Shown in pieces: positions 8,610 through 17,917 of a stretch of 64,000 nt of DNA. The position numbers were made by a program, and so were the translations under genes. The stretch spans positions 5,580,001 through 5,644,000 of the forward strand of contig NZ_BHZC01000001.1 of the NCBI RefSeq assembly GCF_003865135.1, read 5' to 3'. Under the pieces are notes generated by a model that saw only the letters and a list, made by a program, of their open reading frames with translations, was not told the origin of the DNA and made no database searches. This DNA comes from Streptomyces chrestomyceticus JCM 4735. Lineage in GTDB: Bacteria; Actinomycetota; Actinomycetes; Streptomycetales; Streptomycetaceae. Each line of letters opens with the position of its first letter. Position 1 is the first letter of the stretch.

Positions 8610-9511
8610 CCGACCGGCCCGCCGTCACCGTCCGCGTACCCGCCAAGGTCAACGTCCAGCTCGCCGTCGGCGGCGCCCGCCCGGACGGCTTCCACGACCT
8701 GGCCAACGTCTTCCTGGCCGTCGGCCTGTACGACGAGGTCACCGCCACCCCGGCCGACGCCCTGCGCGTCACCGCGACCGGCCCGGACACCGACCGCGTC
8801 CCCCTCGACCGTACGAACCTGGCCGCCCGCGCCGCGGAACTCCTCGCCGCCCGGCACGGCATCGCGCCCGACGTGCACCTGCACCTCGCCAAGGACATCC
8901 CCGTCGCGGGCGGCATGGCCGGCGGCAGCGCGGACGCGGCGGGCGCCCTGGTGGCGTGCGACGCGCTGTGGGGCACCGGCGCCACCCGCGAAGAGCTGCT
9001 CGCGATCTGTGCCGAGCTGGGCAGCGACGTGCCGTTCTCGCTGGTGGGCGGGGCGGCGCTGGGCCGTGGGCGCGGCGAGCTGCTGACGCCGCTGGAGGTG
9101 GGCGGCACGTTCCACTGGGTCTTCGCGGTGGCCGACGGCGGACTGTCCACCCCGGCCGTCTACGCCGAGTTCGACCGCCTCACCGAAAACGTGAGCGTCC
9201 CCGCCCCGGAAGCGTCCCCGGCCCTGCTCGACGCGCTGCGCACCGGCGACCCGACCGCCCTGGCCCCCGCCCTCGCCAACGACCTCCAGCCCGCCGCGCT
9301 CTCCCTGCGCCCGTCGCTGGCCGCCACCCTCACGGCGGGCACCACCGCCGGAGCCCTGGCGGCCCTGGTCTCCGGCTCGGGCCCCACCACGGCCTTCCTC
9401 ACCAAGGACGCCGACACGGCCGCCTCGGTGGCCGACGCCCTGCTGACCTCCGGCACCTGCCGGGCCGCCCGGGTGGCGGCGGGACCGGTGCCGGGCGCGA
9501 CGGTCGTCTGA
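8606..9511 (+). CDS. ispE: 4-diphosphocytidyl-2-C-methyl-D-erythritol kinase
   Basis: This 301-residue GHMP kinase phosphorylates CDP-methylerythritol in the MEP isoprenoid pathway. The N-terminal [21 protein letters not shown], the ATP loop [17 protein letters not shown] and the C-terminal [10 protein letters not shown] motifs are all present. The start codon GTG overlaps the rsmA stop, the usual actinobacterial arrangement. A hairpin over its stop codon probably ends the message. Confidence 0.96.
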   Translation: MTDRPAVTVRVPAKVNVQLAVGGARPDGFHDLANVFLAVGLYDEVTATPADALRVTATGPDTDRVPLDRTNLAARAAELLAARHGIAPDVHLHLAKDIPVAGGMAGGSADAAGALVACDALWGTGATREELLAICAELGSDVPFSLVGGAALGRGRGELLTPLEVGGTFHWVFAVADGGLSTPAVYAEFDRLTENVSVPAPEASPALLDALRTGDPTALAPALANDLQPAALSLRPSLAATLTAGTTAGALAALVSGSGPTTAFLTKDADTAASVADALLTSGTCRAARVAAGPVPGATVV

Positions 9512-9521
9512 GACGGCCGTC
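9499..9521 (+). terminator. Hairpin at the ispE stop codon
   Basis: GACGGTCGTCT (9499-9509) pairs with AGACGGCCGTC (9511-9521) with one G-T pair. The stem covers the stop codon and has no T-run, as is usual in Streptomyces. Confidence 0.45.
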
Positions 9522-9666
9522 CGAGGGGAGGGGGCGTGTGCGGCGCCCCGGCCACCCCCGCGGCGCGCGGCGCCCCGGTCCGCACTCCCCGCGCGGGAAG
9601 CACGCGGGGAAAAGCCTCCGGGGCCGGACTAGGCTGTCGGGAGGACCCCGACCGATGGAGTGAAGT

Positions 9667-11469
9667 GTGGCCGTCAACCTCGTCAATCTGGAAGCCGTGG
9701 GCAAGGTGTACGGGACCCGTGCACTGCTCGACGGTGTTTCCCTGGGTGTCAATGAGGGGGACCGGATCGGCGTCGTGGGGCGTAACGGCGACGGCAAGAC
9801 GACCTTGATCCGGATCCTCGCGAAGCTGGAGGACGCCGACGACGGCCGGGTGACGCACAACAGCGGACTGCGGCTCGGCGTGCTGACCCAGCACGACTCG
9901 CTGGACCCGGCCGCGACCGTGCGGCACGAGGTCATCGGCGACCTCGCGGACCACGAATGGCGGGGCAACGCCAAGATCCGGGACGTGCTGACCGGGCTGT
10001 TCGGCGGGCTGGACCTGCCGGGGCTGGGGCAGGGCCTGGACACCGTGATCGGTCCGCTGTCCGGTGGTGAGCGCCGCCGGATCGCGCTGGCGAAGCTGCT
10101 GATCGCCGAGCAGGACCTGATCGTGCTGGACGAGCCGACCAACCACCTGGACGTCGAGGGCATCTCCTGGCTCGCCCGCCATCTGCGCGAACGCCGGTCG
10201 GCGCTGGTGTGCGTCACCCACGACCGCTGGTTCCTGGACCAGGTGTGCACCCGGATGTGGGACGTCCAGCGCGGCGACGTCCACGAGTACGAGGGCGGCT
10301 ACAGCGACTACGTCTTCGCCCGTGCCGAGCGCGAGCGGATCGCCGCCAGCGAAGAGGCCAAGCGGCAGAACCTGATGCGCAAGGAGCTGGCCTGGCTGCG
10401 CCGGGGCGCTCCGGCGCGCACCAGCAAGCCGCGGTTCCGTATCGAGGCGGCCAACGAGCTGATCGCGGACGTGCCGCCGCCGCGGGACACCGCCGAGCTG
10501 ATGAAGTTCGCCAACTCCCGGCTGGGCAAGACCGTCTTCGAGCTGGAGGACGTGACCGTGCAGGCCGGGCCCAAGGTGCTGCTCAAGCATCTGACCTGGC
10601 AGCTCGGGCCGGGCGACCGGATCGGCCTGGTCGGGGTGAACGGCGCGGGCAAGACCTCGCTGCTGCGGGCGCTGGCCGAGGCGGCGCGTACGGAGGGCGA
10701 GGCGCAGCCGGCGGCCGGGAAGATCGTGGTCGGCCGGACCGTGAAGCTGGCCTACCTGTCGCAGGAGGTCGCGGAGCTGGACCCGGCGCTGCGGGTGCTG
10801 GAGGCCGTGCAGCGGGTGCGGGAGCGGGTGGACCTCGGCAAGGGCCGGGAGATGACCGCGGGCCAGCTCTGCGAGAAGTTCGGCTTCACCAAGGAGAAGC
10901 AGTGGACGCCGGTCGGCGACCTGTCGGGCGGTGAGCGGCGGCGGCTGCAGATCCTGCGGCTGCTGATGGACGAGCCGAACGTGCTGTTCCTGGACGAGCC
11001 GACCAACGACCTGGACATCGAGACGCTGACGCAGCTTGAGGACCTGCTCGACGGCTGGGCGGGTTCGCTGGTGGTCATCAGCCACGACCGGTACTTCGTC
11101 GAGCGGACCACCGACCGGGTGTTCGCGCTGCTGGGCGACGCGACGCTGCGGATGCTGCCGCGCGGTCTGGACGAGTACCTGGAGCGGCGCCAGAAGGTGA
11201 TCGACGCGGCGGCGCCCGCGCCCGCTCCGGCGCAGGAGGCGCCGAAGCAGAAGCCGGCGGCCGTGACGCGGGCGGCGCAGAAGGAGCTGCAGAAGATCGA
11301 GCGGCAGCTCGACCGCATCGGCGAGAAGGAGGCGAAGCTGCACGCGCAGATCGCCGAGCACGCGACGGACTTCGAGAAGGTCGCGGGGCTGGACGCGCAG
11401 TTGCGGGAGCTGGTGGGCGAGCGGGAGGAGCTGGAGATGCGGTGGCTGGAACTGGCGGAGGACGCGTAG
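9667..11469 (+). CDS. ABC-F family ATPase, Uup-like
   Basis: The 600-residue soluble protein has two ABC domains and no membrane segment, so it is an ABC-F translation factor rather than a transporter. Domain 1 shows GRNGDGKTTLIRIL, LSGGERRRIALAKLL and LIVLDEPTNHLD. Domain 2 shows GVNGAGKTSLLRAL, LSGGERRRLQILRLL and LFLDEPTNDLD. The C-terminal 90 residues form a charged coiled coil (KELQKIERQLDRIGEKEAKL), as in Uup. GTG at 9667 follows a GGAG at 9657-9660. A TAGGCT -10-like hexamer lies at 9630-9635. Members act on ribosomes; some protect against antibiotics, but nothing here points to a specific drug. Confidence 0.93.
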   Translation: MAVNLVNLEAVGKVYGTRALLDGVSLGVNEGDRIGVVGRNGDGKTTLIRILAKLEDADDGRVTHNSGLRLGVLTQHDSLDPAATVRHEVIGDLADHEWRGNAKIRDVLTGLFGGLDLPGLGQGLDTVIGPLSGGERRRIALAKLLIAEQDLIVLDEPTNHLDVEGISWLARHLRERRSALVCVTHDRWFLDQVCTRMWDVQRGDVHEYEGGYSDYVFARAERERIAASEEAKRQNLMRKELAWLRRGAPARTSKPRFRIEAANELIADVPPPRDTAELMKFANSRLGKTVFELEDVTVQAGPKVLLKHLTWQLGPGDRIGLVGVNGAGKTSLLRALAEAARTEGEAQPAAGKIVVGRTVKLAYLSQEVAELDPALRVLEAVQRVRERVDLGKGREMTAGQLCEKFGFTKEKQWTPVGDLSGGERRRLQILRLLMDEPNVLFLDEPTNDLDIETLTQLEDLLDGWAGSLVVISHDRYFVERTTDRVFALLGDATLRMLPRGLDEYLERRQKVIDAAAPAPAPAQEAPKQKPAAVTRAAQKELQKIERQLDRIGEKEAKLHAQIAEHATDFEKVAGLDAQLRELVGEREELEMRWLELAEDA

Positions 11470-11496
11470 CGGAAGAGCCGCTACCGCCGGAGCCGG

Positions 11497-11526
11497 CCGC
11501 GATCGATCGGCTCCGGCGCCTCTCCT
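11497..11526 (+). terminator. Terminator hairpin after the ABC-F gene
   Basis: CCGGAGCCG (11497-11505) and CGGCTCCGG (11518-11526) form a 9-bp stem, 28 bp after the stop codon. Confidence 0.6.
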
Positions 11527-11705
11527 GTCACATTCGGCCAAGAAACTGTGCGTAACCAACCATGACTGGCCGGGATTTCAGCATTACGGCAGGCTTCTTC
11601 CCCTTAGGGGCGCGCAACGTCGAACAAGCGTGTAGCTTCCGGGGGCAAGGGGCCTGGCGAGGGCCGGGGGGCTGGGCTCGCCGGGGAATTTGGGGGGTTG
11701 CTGCA

Positions 11706-12422
11706 ATGGGCGTGCGGCTGATGGTGGTCGACGATCACCGACTGCTCGCCGAGGCACTCGCCTCGGCCTTGAAACTGCGCGGCCACCGCGTGCTCGCGGC
11801 GGCCGCCCCGAGTGCCGGGGCGGCGGATCTGGTGGTGAGCCGGGCGCCCGAAGTGTGCCTGCTGGGCACCGCGTCCCCGGCCGAGCCGGGCGCCTTCGAC
11901 CCGGTCGTACGGATCAAGAAGGAGCGGCCGCAGGTCGCCGTCGTGGTGCTCGGCCCGGTGCCCAACCCGCGCGGTATCGCGGCCGCCTTCGCCGCGGGCG
12001 CCTCCGGCTACGTACGGCACGACGAGCGCATCGAGGGCGTGGAACGCGCCATGATGAAGGCGCGGGCCGGGGAGGCGGCGATCGCGCCGCAGTTGCTCCA
12101 GCAAGCCTTCGAGGAACTGCTGCATCCGGCGGCGCAGCCCGACGACGAGGGCGCCCGGCTGCTCCAGATGCTCACGCCGCGCGAGGTCGAGGTGCTGGTA
12201 CGGGTCGCCGAGGGTGAGGACACCCGGCTGATCGCGGCAGGGATGGGCATCGCGCCGAGCACCGCCCGTACGCATGTGCAGCGGGTCCTGATGAAGCTGG
12301 GCGTGGGCTCGCGGCTGGAGGCGGCGGCGCTGGCGGCCCGTACGGGGCTGCTGGACCGGGCGGCGACCCGGGGCGCGGCCGCGCGCGAGGCGGCGGGGGC
12401 CGAGGCCGTCCCGCCGCCGTGA
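11706..12422 (+). CDS. LuxR/NarL-type regulator with a degenerate receiver domain
   Basis: The 238-residue protein starts at ATG 11706; an in-frame extension upstream lacks a ribosome site. It has the NarL layout: receiver (about 1-120) and C-terminal LuxR HTH (LTPREVEVLVRVAEGEDTRLIAAGMGIAPSTARTHVQRVLMKLG). The acidic pair D9-D10 is kept. The phosphoacceptor position reads G54 (EVCLLG), the switch Thr/Ser is Gly near 83 and the conserved Lys is His near 105. It therefore cannot be controlled by Asp phosphorylation and may be constitutive, ligand-bound or dependent on a partner. No sensor kinase is adjacent. It is convergent with the small membrane gene at 12432. Confidence 0.88.
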   Translation: MGVRLMVVDDHRLLAEALASALKLRGHRVLAAAAPSAGAADLVVSRAPEVCLLGTASPAEPGAFDPVVRIKKERPQVAVVVLGPVPNPRGIAAAFAAGASGYVRHDERIEGVERAMMKARAGEAAIAPQLLQQAFEELLHPAAQPDDEGARLLQMLTPREVEVLVRVAEGEDTRLIAAGMGIAPSTARTHVQRVLMKLGVGSRLEAAALAARTGLLDRAATRGAAAREAAGAEAVPPP

Positions 12423-12431
12423 CGCGTGCGG

Positions 12432-12728
12432 TCAGTCGGTGTCCTCCTGGAGGGCCGCCAGTTCCTCGGCGGTCGGCGGGACCACCGGGCGCAGCTTGAT
12501 CCAGGCCAGGAAGAACAGGCCGAGCAGCAGCATGCCCAGGCCGGTCCAGAGGTTGATGTTGATGTCCTCGGCCTTCTTCAGGTCCGCGTCGGAGACGGCG
12601 AACCCGGCGATCGTGACGATGACGCCGTAGACCGTGAACAGGCCGCCGATGATGAGCCGGATGTCGAAGAGCCGGGCGGCCGTGGCCGACCTGCGCTCCA
12701 GTTCGACCTCGTGCTGGTAGTCACTCAT
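12432..12728 (-). CDS. Small two-helix membrane protein downstream of the symporter
   Basis: The 98-residue protein (MSDYQHEVELERR...) has two hydrophobic helices at about residues 26-48 and 62-84. A short loop joins them, and the tail is acidic. ATG at 12728 is preceded by AAGGAA. It lies 33 bp after the symporter stop on the same strand, so the two are almost certainly one operon. It may be an accessory or stability subunit of the transporter; that is inference from position only. Confidence 0.75.
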   Translation of the reverse strand: MSDYQHEVELERRSATAARLFDIRLIIGGLFTVYGVIVTIAGFAVSDADLKKAEDININLWTGLGMLLLGLFFLAWIKLRPVVPPTAEELAALQEDTD

Positions 12729-12761
12729 GGTGCGTGCGTTCCTTCGGCTGGGGTGCGGGCG

Positions 12762-14444
12762 TCAGAAGGAGTACGGGACGTAGCAGAGGGCGGCGAGGAC
12801 GATCGCGCCCCAGCCGAGCAGGGCCGGCTTGCGGTACCACGCGTCGTCGCCCTCGGCGGGCGGCTCGTCCAGGCCGGGGGACCGGGTGCCGTAGACCAGG
12901 CCGGCCAGCTCCGCCTCGGGCTTGGGCCGCGTGAACAGGGTGACACCGACCATCACCACGGCGCCGACGACGAAGGCGACGATCGCGGAGACGAAGTTGG
13001 CGCCCTGGTCGGTGGGGATGGCGATGATGCCCTGCTTGTAGATCCAGAAGTAGTTGACCATCGCCGCGGTGGTGCCCGCGACCAGGCCCCACACACCGGA
13101 CTTCATGGAGGCCCGCTTCCAGAACATGCCGATGATGAAGACCACGAACATCGGCACGTTGAAGAAGGAGAACAGCGTCTGGAGGTAGCCCATGATGTTG
13201 TTGAAGCTGGCGGCCAGGAAGGCCGTACCGATGCTGCACAGCACGCCGACGGCGGTCACCAGGCGGCCGAACCGCAGGTAGTAGCGGTCCTCGCGGCCGG
13301 GCCGTACGTACTTCGCCCAGATGTCGGAGGTGAAGACGGTGTTGAACGACGAGACGTTGGCGGCCATGCCCGCCATGAACGCGGCCAGCAGACCGGTCAC
13401 CGCGATGCCCAGGACACCGTTGGGCAGCAGGTCCCGCATCAGCAGCGGAATGGCGTCGTTGTACGTGAACTCCGCACCCTCGTGGCCGATCTGCGGCACG
13501 ACCACCGCGGCGACCAGGCCGGGAATCATCACCAGGAAGGCGATGAACATCTTCGGGTAGGCGGCGATCAGCGGGGTGCGCTGCGCGGCGGAGAGGTTCT
13601 TGGCGGACAGCGCGCGCTGCACCTCGGCGAAGTTGGTGGTCCAGTAGCCGAAGGAGAGCACGAAGCCCAGGCCCAGGATGATCGTCAGCCAGTTGGCGCC
13701 GAGCGCGTTGGGCTCGCCGATACCGGTGCCGTCCCACGCCGTCAAAAAGCTGTGCCCGTGGCTCTTGTCCAGCGACGAGGTCAGCCCGTCCCAGCCGCCG
13801 ACCCGCTTCAGACCGATGACGCAGATCGGGATCAGCGCGGCCAGGATGACGAAGAACTGGAGCACCTCGTTGTAGATCGCCGAGGACAGGCCGCCGACGG
13901 TGATGTACGCGAGGACGAACACCCCGGCCACCACGATGGCCACCCACTGCGGCCAGCCCAGCAGCGCCTCCACGACGATCGACAGGGCGTAGAGGTTCAC
14001 GCCCGCGATCAGGATGGCGGCGAAGGCGAACAGCACCGAGCTGAGCAGGTGTGCCGACTTGTCGAAGCGCTGGAGCAGGAACTCCGGTACGGAGCGCACC
14101 CGCGAGCCGTAGTAGAAGGGCATCATCACCAGGCCCAGGAACACCATGGCGGGGATGGCGCCGATCCAGTACCAGTGCACGACGGCGACGCCGTACTGCG
14201 CGCCGGTGGCGGCCATGCCGAGGATCTCGGTGGCGCCGAGGTTGGCGGCGACGAAGGCCAGGCCGGTGACCCAGGCGGGCAGCGACCGCCCGGACAGGAA
14301 GAAGTCCAGGCTGGTCTTCACGCTGCGCCGGGCGGCGAAGCCGATGCCGAGGACGACGGCGAAGTAGACGGCCAGAATCGCGTAGTCGAGTCCGTTGGTG
14401 GGCAGCCGTAGCCCTGCGGCCAAGGTGATCATGGGGGCACTCAC
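12762..14444 (-). CDS. SGLT-type sodium:solute symporter, probably for galactose or a related sugar
   Basis: The 560-residue protein has about 13-14 membrane helices and belongs to the SSS family. The first core helix region reads YAILAVYFAVVLGIGF, followed by FFLSGRSLPAWVTGLAFVAANLGA, the helix-5/6 motif YITVGGLSSAIYNEVLQFF, and the C-terminal GLVYG piece typical of SGLT-like members. GTG at 14444 is preferred to ATG 14432 because AGAGAAG lies upstream. The gene is divergent from galT-galE-galK with a shared 223-bp control region, which supports sugar import feeding the Leloir pathway. Substrate identity is inferred from neighbours, not read from residues. Confidence 0.88.
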   Translation of the reverse strand: MSAPMITLAAGLRLPTNGLDYAILAVYFAVVLGIGFAARRSVKTSLDFFLSGRSLPAWVTGLAFVAANLGATEILGMAATGAQYGVAVVHWYWIGAIPAMVFLGLVMMPFYYGSRVRSVPEFLLQRFDKSAHLLSSVLFAFAAILIAGVNLYALSIVVEALLGWPQWVAIVVAGVFVLAYITVGGLSSAIYNEVLQFFVILAALIPICVIGLKRVGGWDGLTSSLDKSHGHSFLTAWDGTGIGEPNALGANWLTIILGLGFVLSFGYWTTNFAEVQRALSAKNLSAAQRTPLIAAYPKMFIAFLVMIPGLVAAVVVPQIGHEGAEFTYNDAIPLLMRDLLPNGVLGIAVTGLLAAFMAGMAANVSSFNTVFTSDIWAKYVRPGREDRYYLRFGRLVTAVGVLCSIGTAFLAASFNNIMGYLQTLFSFFNVPMFVVFIIGMFWKRASMKSGVWGLVAGTTAAMVNYFWIYKQGIIAIPTDQGANFVSAIVAFVVGAVVMVGVTLFTRPKPEAELAGLVYGTRSPGLDEPPAEGDDAWYRKPALLGWGAIVLAALCYVPYSF

Positions 14445-14667
14445 TTCTCTGTGCGTGATGAACGCACAGGAAACTACGCGCGGTCCTTCAGAAACTGAAG
14501 ACTTTTGTTCGTTCTCGTGGCCCCATCGTGATCGGGGCGGGTGCTTTGTAGCGGATTGTCCCGGTGCCGATCCGGCCGAGGTCAGGCGTTGACTGGGTTG
14601 TTTAGTTGTGCTTCATTGTGTGTGTTTGTGTTTGATGGGTGTGACGGTGTGCCCGAGGAGTGCTCCA
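14445..14667. promoter_or_regulatory. Divergent symporter/galTEK control region
   Basis: A perfect inverted repeat CTTCAG-AAA-CTGAAG lies at 14486-14500, and a second repeat GTGCGT / ACGCAC at 14451-14467. On the gal side TTGACT (14589-14594) followed 17 bp later by TTCATT (14612-14617) is a possible promoter. A conspicuous GT-rich, AT-richer tract (14595-14638) leads up to the galT ribosome site. The repeats are good operator candidates for a sugar regulator. The regulator itself is not encoded next to them. Confidence 0.5.
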
Positions 14668-15714
14668 GTGAAGAAGACGATGACCCGGCTCGCCGACGGC
14701 CGGGAGCTCATCTACTACGACCTGCGTGACGACGTGGTGCGCGACGACACCGACCGCCGCCCGCTCGACCCGGTCTCCACCGCCTCCGAGATCCGCCACG
14801 ACCGCCTGCTCGGGGACGCGGTCGCGGTCGCCTCGCACCGCCAGGGCCGTACGTACCACCCGCCGGCCGACGCCTGCCCGCTGTGCCCCTCCCGGGACGG
14901 CCACGGCACCGAGATCCCCGCCGCCGACTACGACGTCGCCGTCTTCGAGAACCGTTTCCCCTCCCTGGCCGGCGACACCGGCCGCTGCGAGGTCGTCTGC
15001 TTCACCCCCGACCACGACGCCTCCTTCGCCGCCCTCACCGAGGAACAGGCCGCGCTCGTCCTGGAGGCGTGGACCGACCGCACCGCCGAACTCTCCCAAC
15101 TCCCCGGCGTCCAGCAGGTCTTCTGCTTCGAGAACCGCGGCGCGGAGATCGGCGTCACCCTCGGCCACCCGCACGGCCAGATCTACGCCTACCCCTTCAC
15201 CACCCCGCGCACCGAACGGATGCTCGCCCAGCTCGCCGCCCACCGCACGGCGACCGGCGGCCGCAACCTCTTCGACGACGTCCTCGCCGACGAACGCGCC
15301 GACGGCCGCCGCGTCGTCCTGGACACCGGGCACTGGACCGCCTTCGTCCCGTACGCCGCGCACTGGCCGTACGAGGTCCACCTCTACCCCAAGCGCCGCG
15401 TCCCCGACCTGCTGGCCCTCGGCGAGGACGCGCGCACAGAGTTCCCACAGGTCTATCTGGAAGTCTTGCGGCGCTTCGACCGGATCTTCGGCCCCGGTGA
15501 GCCGCCGACCCCGTACATCTCCGCCTGGCACCAGGCGCCGCTGTACGCCGCCGACCGCGGCGAGTTCGCGCTCCACCTCGAGCTTTTCACCGTCCGCCGT
15601 ACTTCCGGCAAGCTGAAGTTCCTCGCGGGTTCCGAATCCGGCATGAACGTGTTCATCAACGACGTGCCGCCGGAGGCTGCGGCCGAGCGACTGCGAGAGG
15701 TAGCGAGCGAGTGA
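14668..15714 (+). CDS. galT: Galactose-1-phosphate uridylyltransferase
   Basis: The 348-residue enzyme exchanges UMP between UDP-glucose and galactose-1-phosphate in the Leloir pathway. The zinc-site CxxC (ADACPLCPS), the mid motif RFPSLAG-like NRFPSLAGDTG and the active-site GHPHGQIYAYPF with its nucleophilic histidine are intact. The C-terminal YISAWHQAP part is also normal. GTG at 14668 is chosen because GAGGAG lies 8 nt upstream; upstream in-frame codons give a cysteine-rich sequence unlike the family. It overlaps galE by 4 bp (GTGA). Confidence 0.96.
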   Translation: MKKTMTRLADGRELIYYDLRDDVVRDDTDRRPLDPVSTASEIRHDRLLGDAVAVASHRQGRTYHPPADACPLCPSRDGHGTEIPAADYDVAVFENRFPSLAGDTGRCEVVCFTPDHDASFAALTEEQAALVLEAWTDRTAELSQLPGVQQVFCFENRGAEIGVTLGHPHGQIYAYPFTTPRTERMLAQLAAHRTATGGRNLFDDVLADERADGRRVVLDTGHWTAFVPYAAHWPYEVHLYPKRRVPDLLALGEDARTEFPQVYLEVLRRFDRIFGPGEPPTPYISAWHQAPLYAADRGEFALHLELFTVRRTSGKLKFLAGSESGMNVFINDVPPEAAAERLREVASE

Positions 15715-16682
15715 GCAACAAGTACCTGGTCACCGGCGGCGCGGGATACGTGGGCAGCGTCGTCGCGGCCCACCTGGTCGAGGCCGGGCACACCGTCACG
15801 GTCCTCGACGACCTGTCCACCGGCCACCGCGAGGGCGTCCCGGCGGGTGCCGAGTTCATCGAGGGCCGCGTCCAGGACGCCGCCCGCCACCTGGACGCCT
15901 CCTACGACGCGGTACTGCACTTCGCCGCGTTCTCCCAGGTCGGCGAGTCCGTCACGGACCCCGAGAAGTACTGGCGCAACAACGTCGGCGGCACCATGGA
16001 CCTGCTTGCCGCGATGCGCGTCGCGGGCGTGCGCACCCTGGTCTTCTCCTCCACCGCCGCCACCTACGGCGAACCGGAGTCGACCCCGATCACCGAGTCC
16101 GCGCCCACCGCGCCCACCAGCCCGTACGGCGCCTCCAAGCTCGCCGTCGACCACATGATCGCGGGCGAGTGCGCGGCGCACGGCCTGGCCGCCGTCTCGC
16201 TGCGCTACTTCAACGTCGCGGGCGCGTACGGCGCGTACGGCGAACGCCACGACCCCGAGTCGCACCTCATCCCGCTCGTCCTCCAGGTCGCCCAGGGCAA
16301 GCGCGCGGCCGTCTCCGTCTACGGCGACGACTACCCGACGCCCGACGGCACCTGCGTACGCGACTACATCCACGTCGCCGACCTGGCGGAGGCCCACCTC
16401 CTCGCCCTGACCGCGGCGGCCCCCGGCGAGCACCTGATCTGCAACCTCGGCAACGGCAACGGCTTCTCCGTACGCGAGGTCGTCGAGACCGTCCGCAAGG
16501 TCACCGGCCACCCCGTCCCCGAGATCACCGCGGACCGCCGCGGCGGCGACCCCGCCGTCCTGGTCGCCTCCGCACGGACCGCGATCGACCGGCTCGGCTG
16601 GCGCCCCAGCCGCACCGACCTGGCCGGCATCGTCGCCGACGCCTGGCGGTTCGCCCGGCAGAGGGAGACCGGCACCCCATGA
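15711..16682 (+). CDS. galE: UDP-glucose 4-epimerase
   Basis: The 323-residue extended SDR interconverts UDP-galactose and UDP-glucose. The NAD-binding TGGAGYVGS, the VLDDLSTGH segment, the catalytic Ser/Thr region (FSSTAATYGEP) and YGASK with its Tyr/Lys pair are present. The substrate part (NVAGAYG, YGDDYPTPDGTCVRDYIHV) is typical of GalE. It overlaps galT by 4 bp upstream and galK by 4 bp downstream (ATGA), so the three genes are translationally coupled. Confidence 0.96.
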   Translation: MSNKYLVTGGAGYVGSVVAAHLVEAGHTVTVLDDLSTGHREGVPAGAEFIEGRVQDAARHLDASYDAVLHFAAFSQVGESVTDPEKYWRNNVGGTMDLLAAMRVAGVRTLVFSSTAATYGEPESTPITESAPTAPTSPYGASKLAVDHMIAGECAAHGLAAVSLRYFNVAGAYGAYGERHDPESHLIPLVLQVAQGKRAAVSVYGDDYPTPDGTCVRDYIHVADLAEAHLLALTAAAPGEHLICNLGNGNGFSVREVVETVRKVTGHPVPEITADRRGGDPAVLVASARTAIDRLGWRPSRTDLAGIVADAWRFARQRETGTP

Positions 16683-17917
16683 CCGACACCACCGGCCGGA
16701 CCACGGACCAGGAGCAGCGCGCCCGGGACACCGCCGAGCGCTTCCGCGCGGTGTACGGCGCCGCCCCCACCGGAGTGTGGGCGGCGCCCGGCCGCGTCAA
16801 CCTGATCGGCGAACACACCGACTACAACGACGGCTTCGTGATGCCGCTCGGCCTGCCGCACACCACCCTCGCCGCCGCCGCGCCCCGCGCCGACGGCGTC
16901 CTGCGGGTGCACTCCGGCGACGGCGGCGGCAGCGGTGACGGCCAGACCGTCGAACTGCGGCTGGACGCCCTGCGCCCGGCCCCCGACGGCGGCTGGGCGG
17001 CCTACCCCGCGGGCGTCGTCTGGGCGATGCGCGAGGCCGGACTGCCCGTCGGCGGCGCCGACCTCCACTACGACAGCACCGTCCCGGTCGGCGCCGGACT
17101 GTCCTCGTCGGCCGCCCTGGAGGTCGTCACCGCCCTCGCCCTGGACGACCTGTACGGACTCGGCCTCGCCCGGCAGCGCCTGGCGCAGCTCGCGCAGCGC
17201 GCCGAGAACGCCTTCGTGGGCGTGCCCTGCGGCATCATGGACCAGACCGCCGCGGCCTGCTGCACGGACGGCCACGCGCTGTTCCTGGACACCCGCGACC
17301 TCTCCCAGCGGCAGGTTCCGTTCGATTTGGCGGGGGAGGGGCTGCGTCTTCTGGTCGTGGACACCCGGGTGAAACACGAGCTGGGGGACGGCGCGTACGC
17401 CCAGCGCCGCGCCATGTGCGAGCGCGGTGCGCGGGCGCTCGGCGTACACGCGCTGCGCGATGTGCCGTACGCACACCTGCCCGCCGTACTGGACGGACTC
17501 CCGGCGGAGCATGACGAACCGGGCGACGGGACGGGCGACGGCGGACCCGGTGTCCGCGCCGTCGTACGGCACGTCGTCACCGAGAACCGGCGCGTCGAGG
17601 ACGTCATCGCCCGTCTGGACGCCGGCGACCCCCGCGCCATCGGCCCGCTGCTGACCGCCGGACACGCCTCGCTGCGCGACGACTTCCGGGTCTCCTGCGC
17701 CGAACTGGACCTCGCCGTCGACGCGGCGGTCGCGGCGGGCGCGCTGGGCGCCCGGATGACCGGCGGCGGATTCGGCGGCTCGGCCGTCGTCCTGGTCGAG
17801 GAGGCGGACACGGACACCGTCACCGCGCGGGTCACCGGGGCGTTCGCGGCGGCCGGGCACCCGGCGCCACGGATCTTTCCGGCCGTTCCGGGCGCGGGGG
17901 CGCGGCGGCTGCGCTGA
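16679..17917 (+). CDS. galK: Galactokinase
   Basis: The 412-residue GHMP kinase phosphorylates galactose at C1. The galactokinase signature GRVNLIGEHTDYNDGFVMP, the ATP loop PVGAGLSSSAALEV and the C-terminal MTGGGFGGSAVVLV are all present. ATG at 16679 overlaps the galE stop. A short Gly/Ser/Asp insertion (GDGGGSGDGQ) lies near residues 80-90, and a second Gly/Asp-rich one (DGTGDGGPG) near 280. Both look like surface loops. It is the last gene of the operon; a strong hairpin follows. Confidence 0.96.
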   Translation: MTDTTGRTTDQEQRARDTAERFRAVYGAAPTGVWAAPGRVNLIGEHTDYNDGFVMPLGLPHTTLAAAAPRADGVLRVHSGDGGGSGDGQTVELRLDALRPAPDGGWAAYPAGVVWAMREAGLPVGGADLHYDSTVPVGAGLSSSAALEVVTALALDDLYGLGLARQRLAQLAQRAENAFVGVPCGIMDQTAAACCTDGHALFLDTRDLSQRQVPFDLAGEGLRLLVVDTRVKHELGDGAYAQRRAMCERGARALGVHALRDVPYAHLPAVLDGLPAEHDEPGDGTGDGGPGVRAVVRHVVTENRRVEDVIARLDAGDPRAIGPLLTAGHASLRDDFRVSCAELDLAVDAAVAAGALGARMTGGGFGGSAVVLVEEADTDTVTARVTGAFAAAGHPAPRIFPAVPGAGARRLR

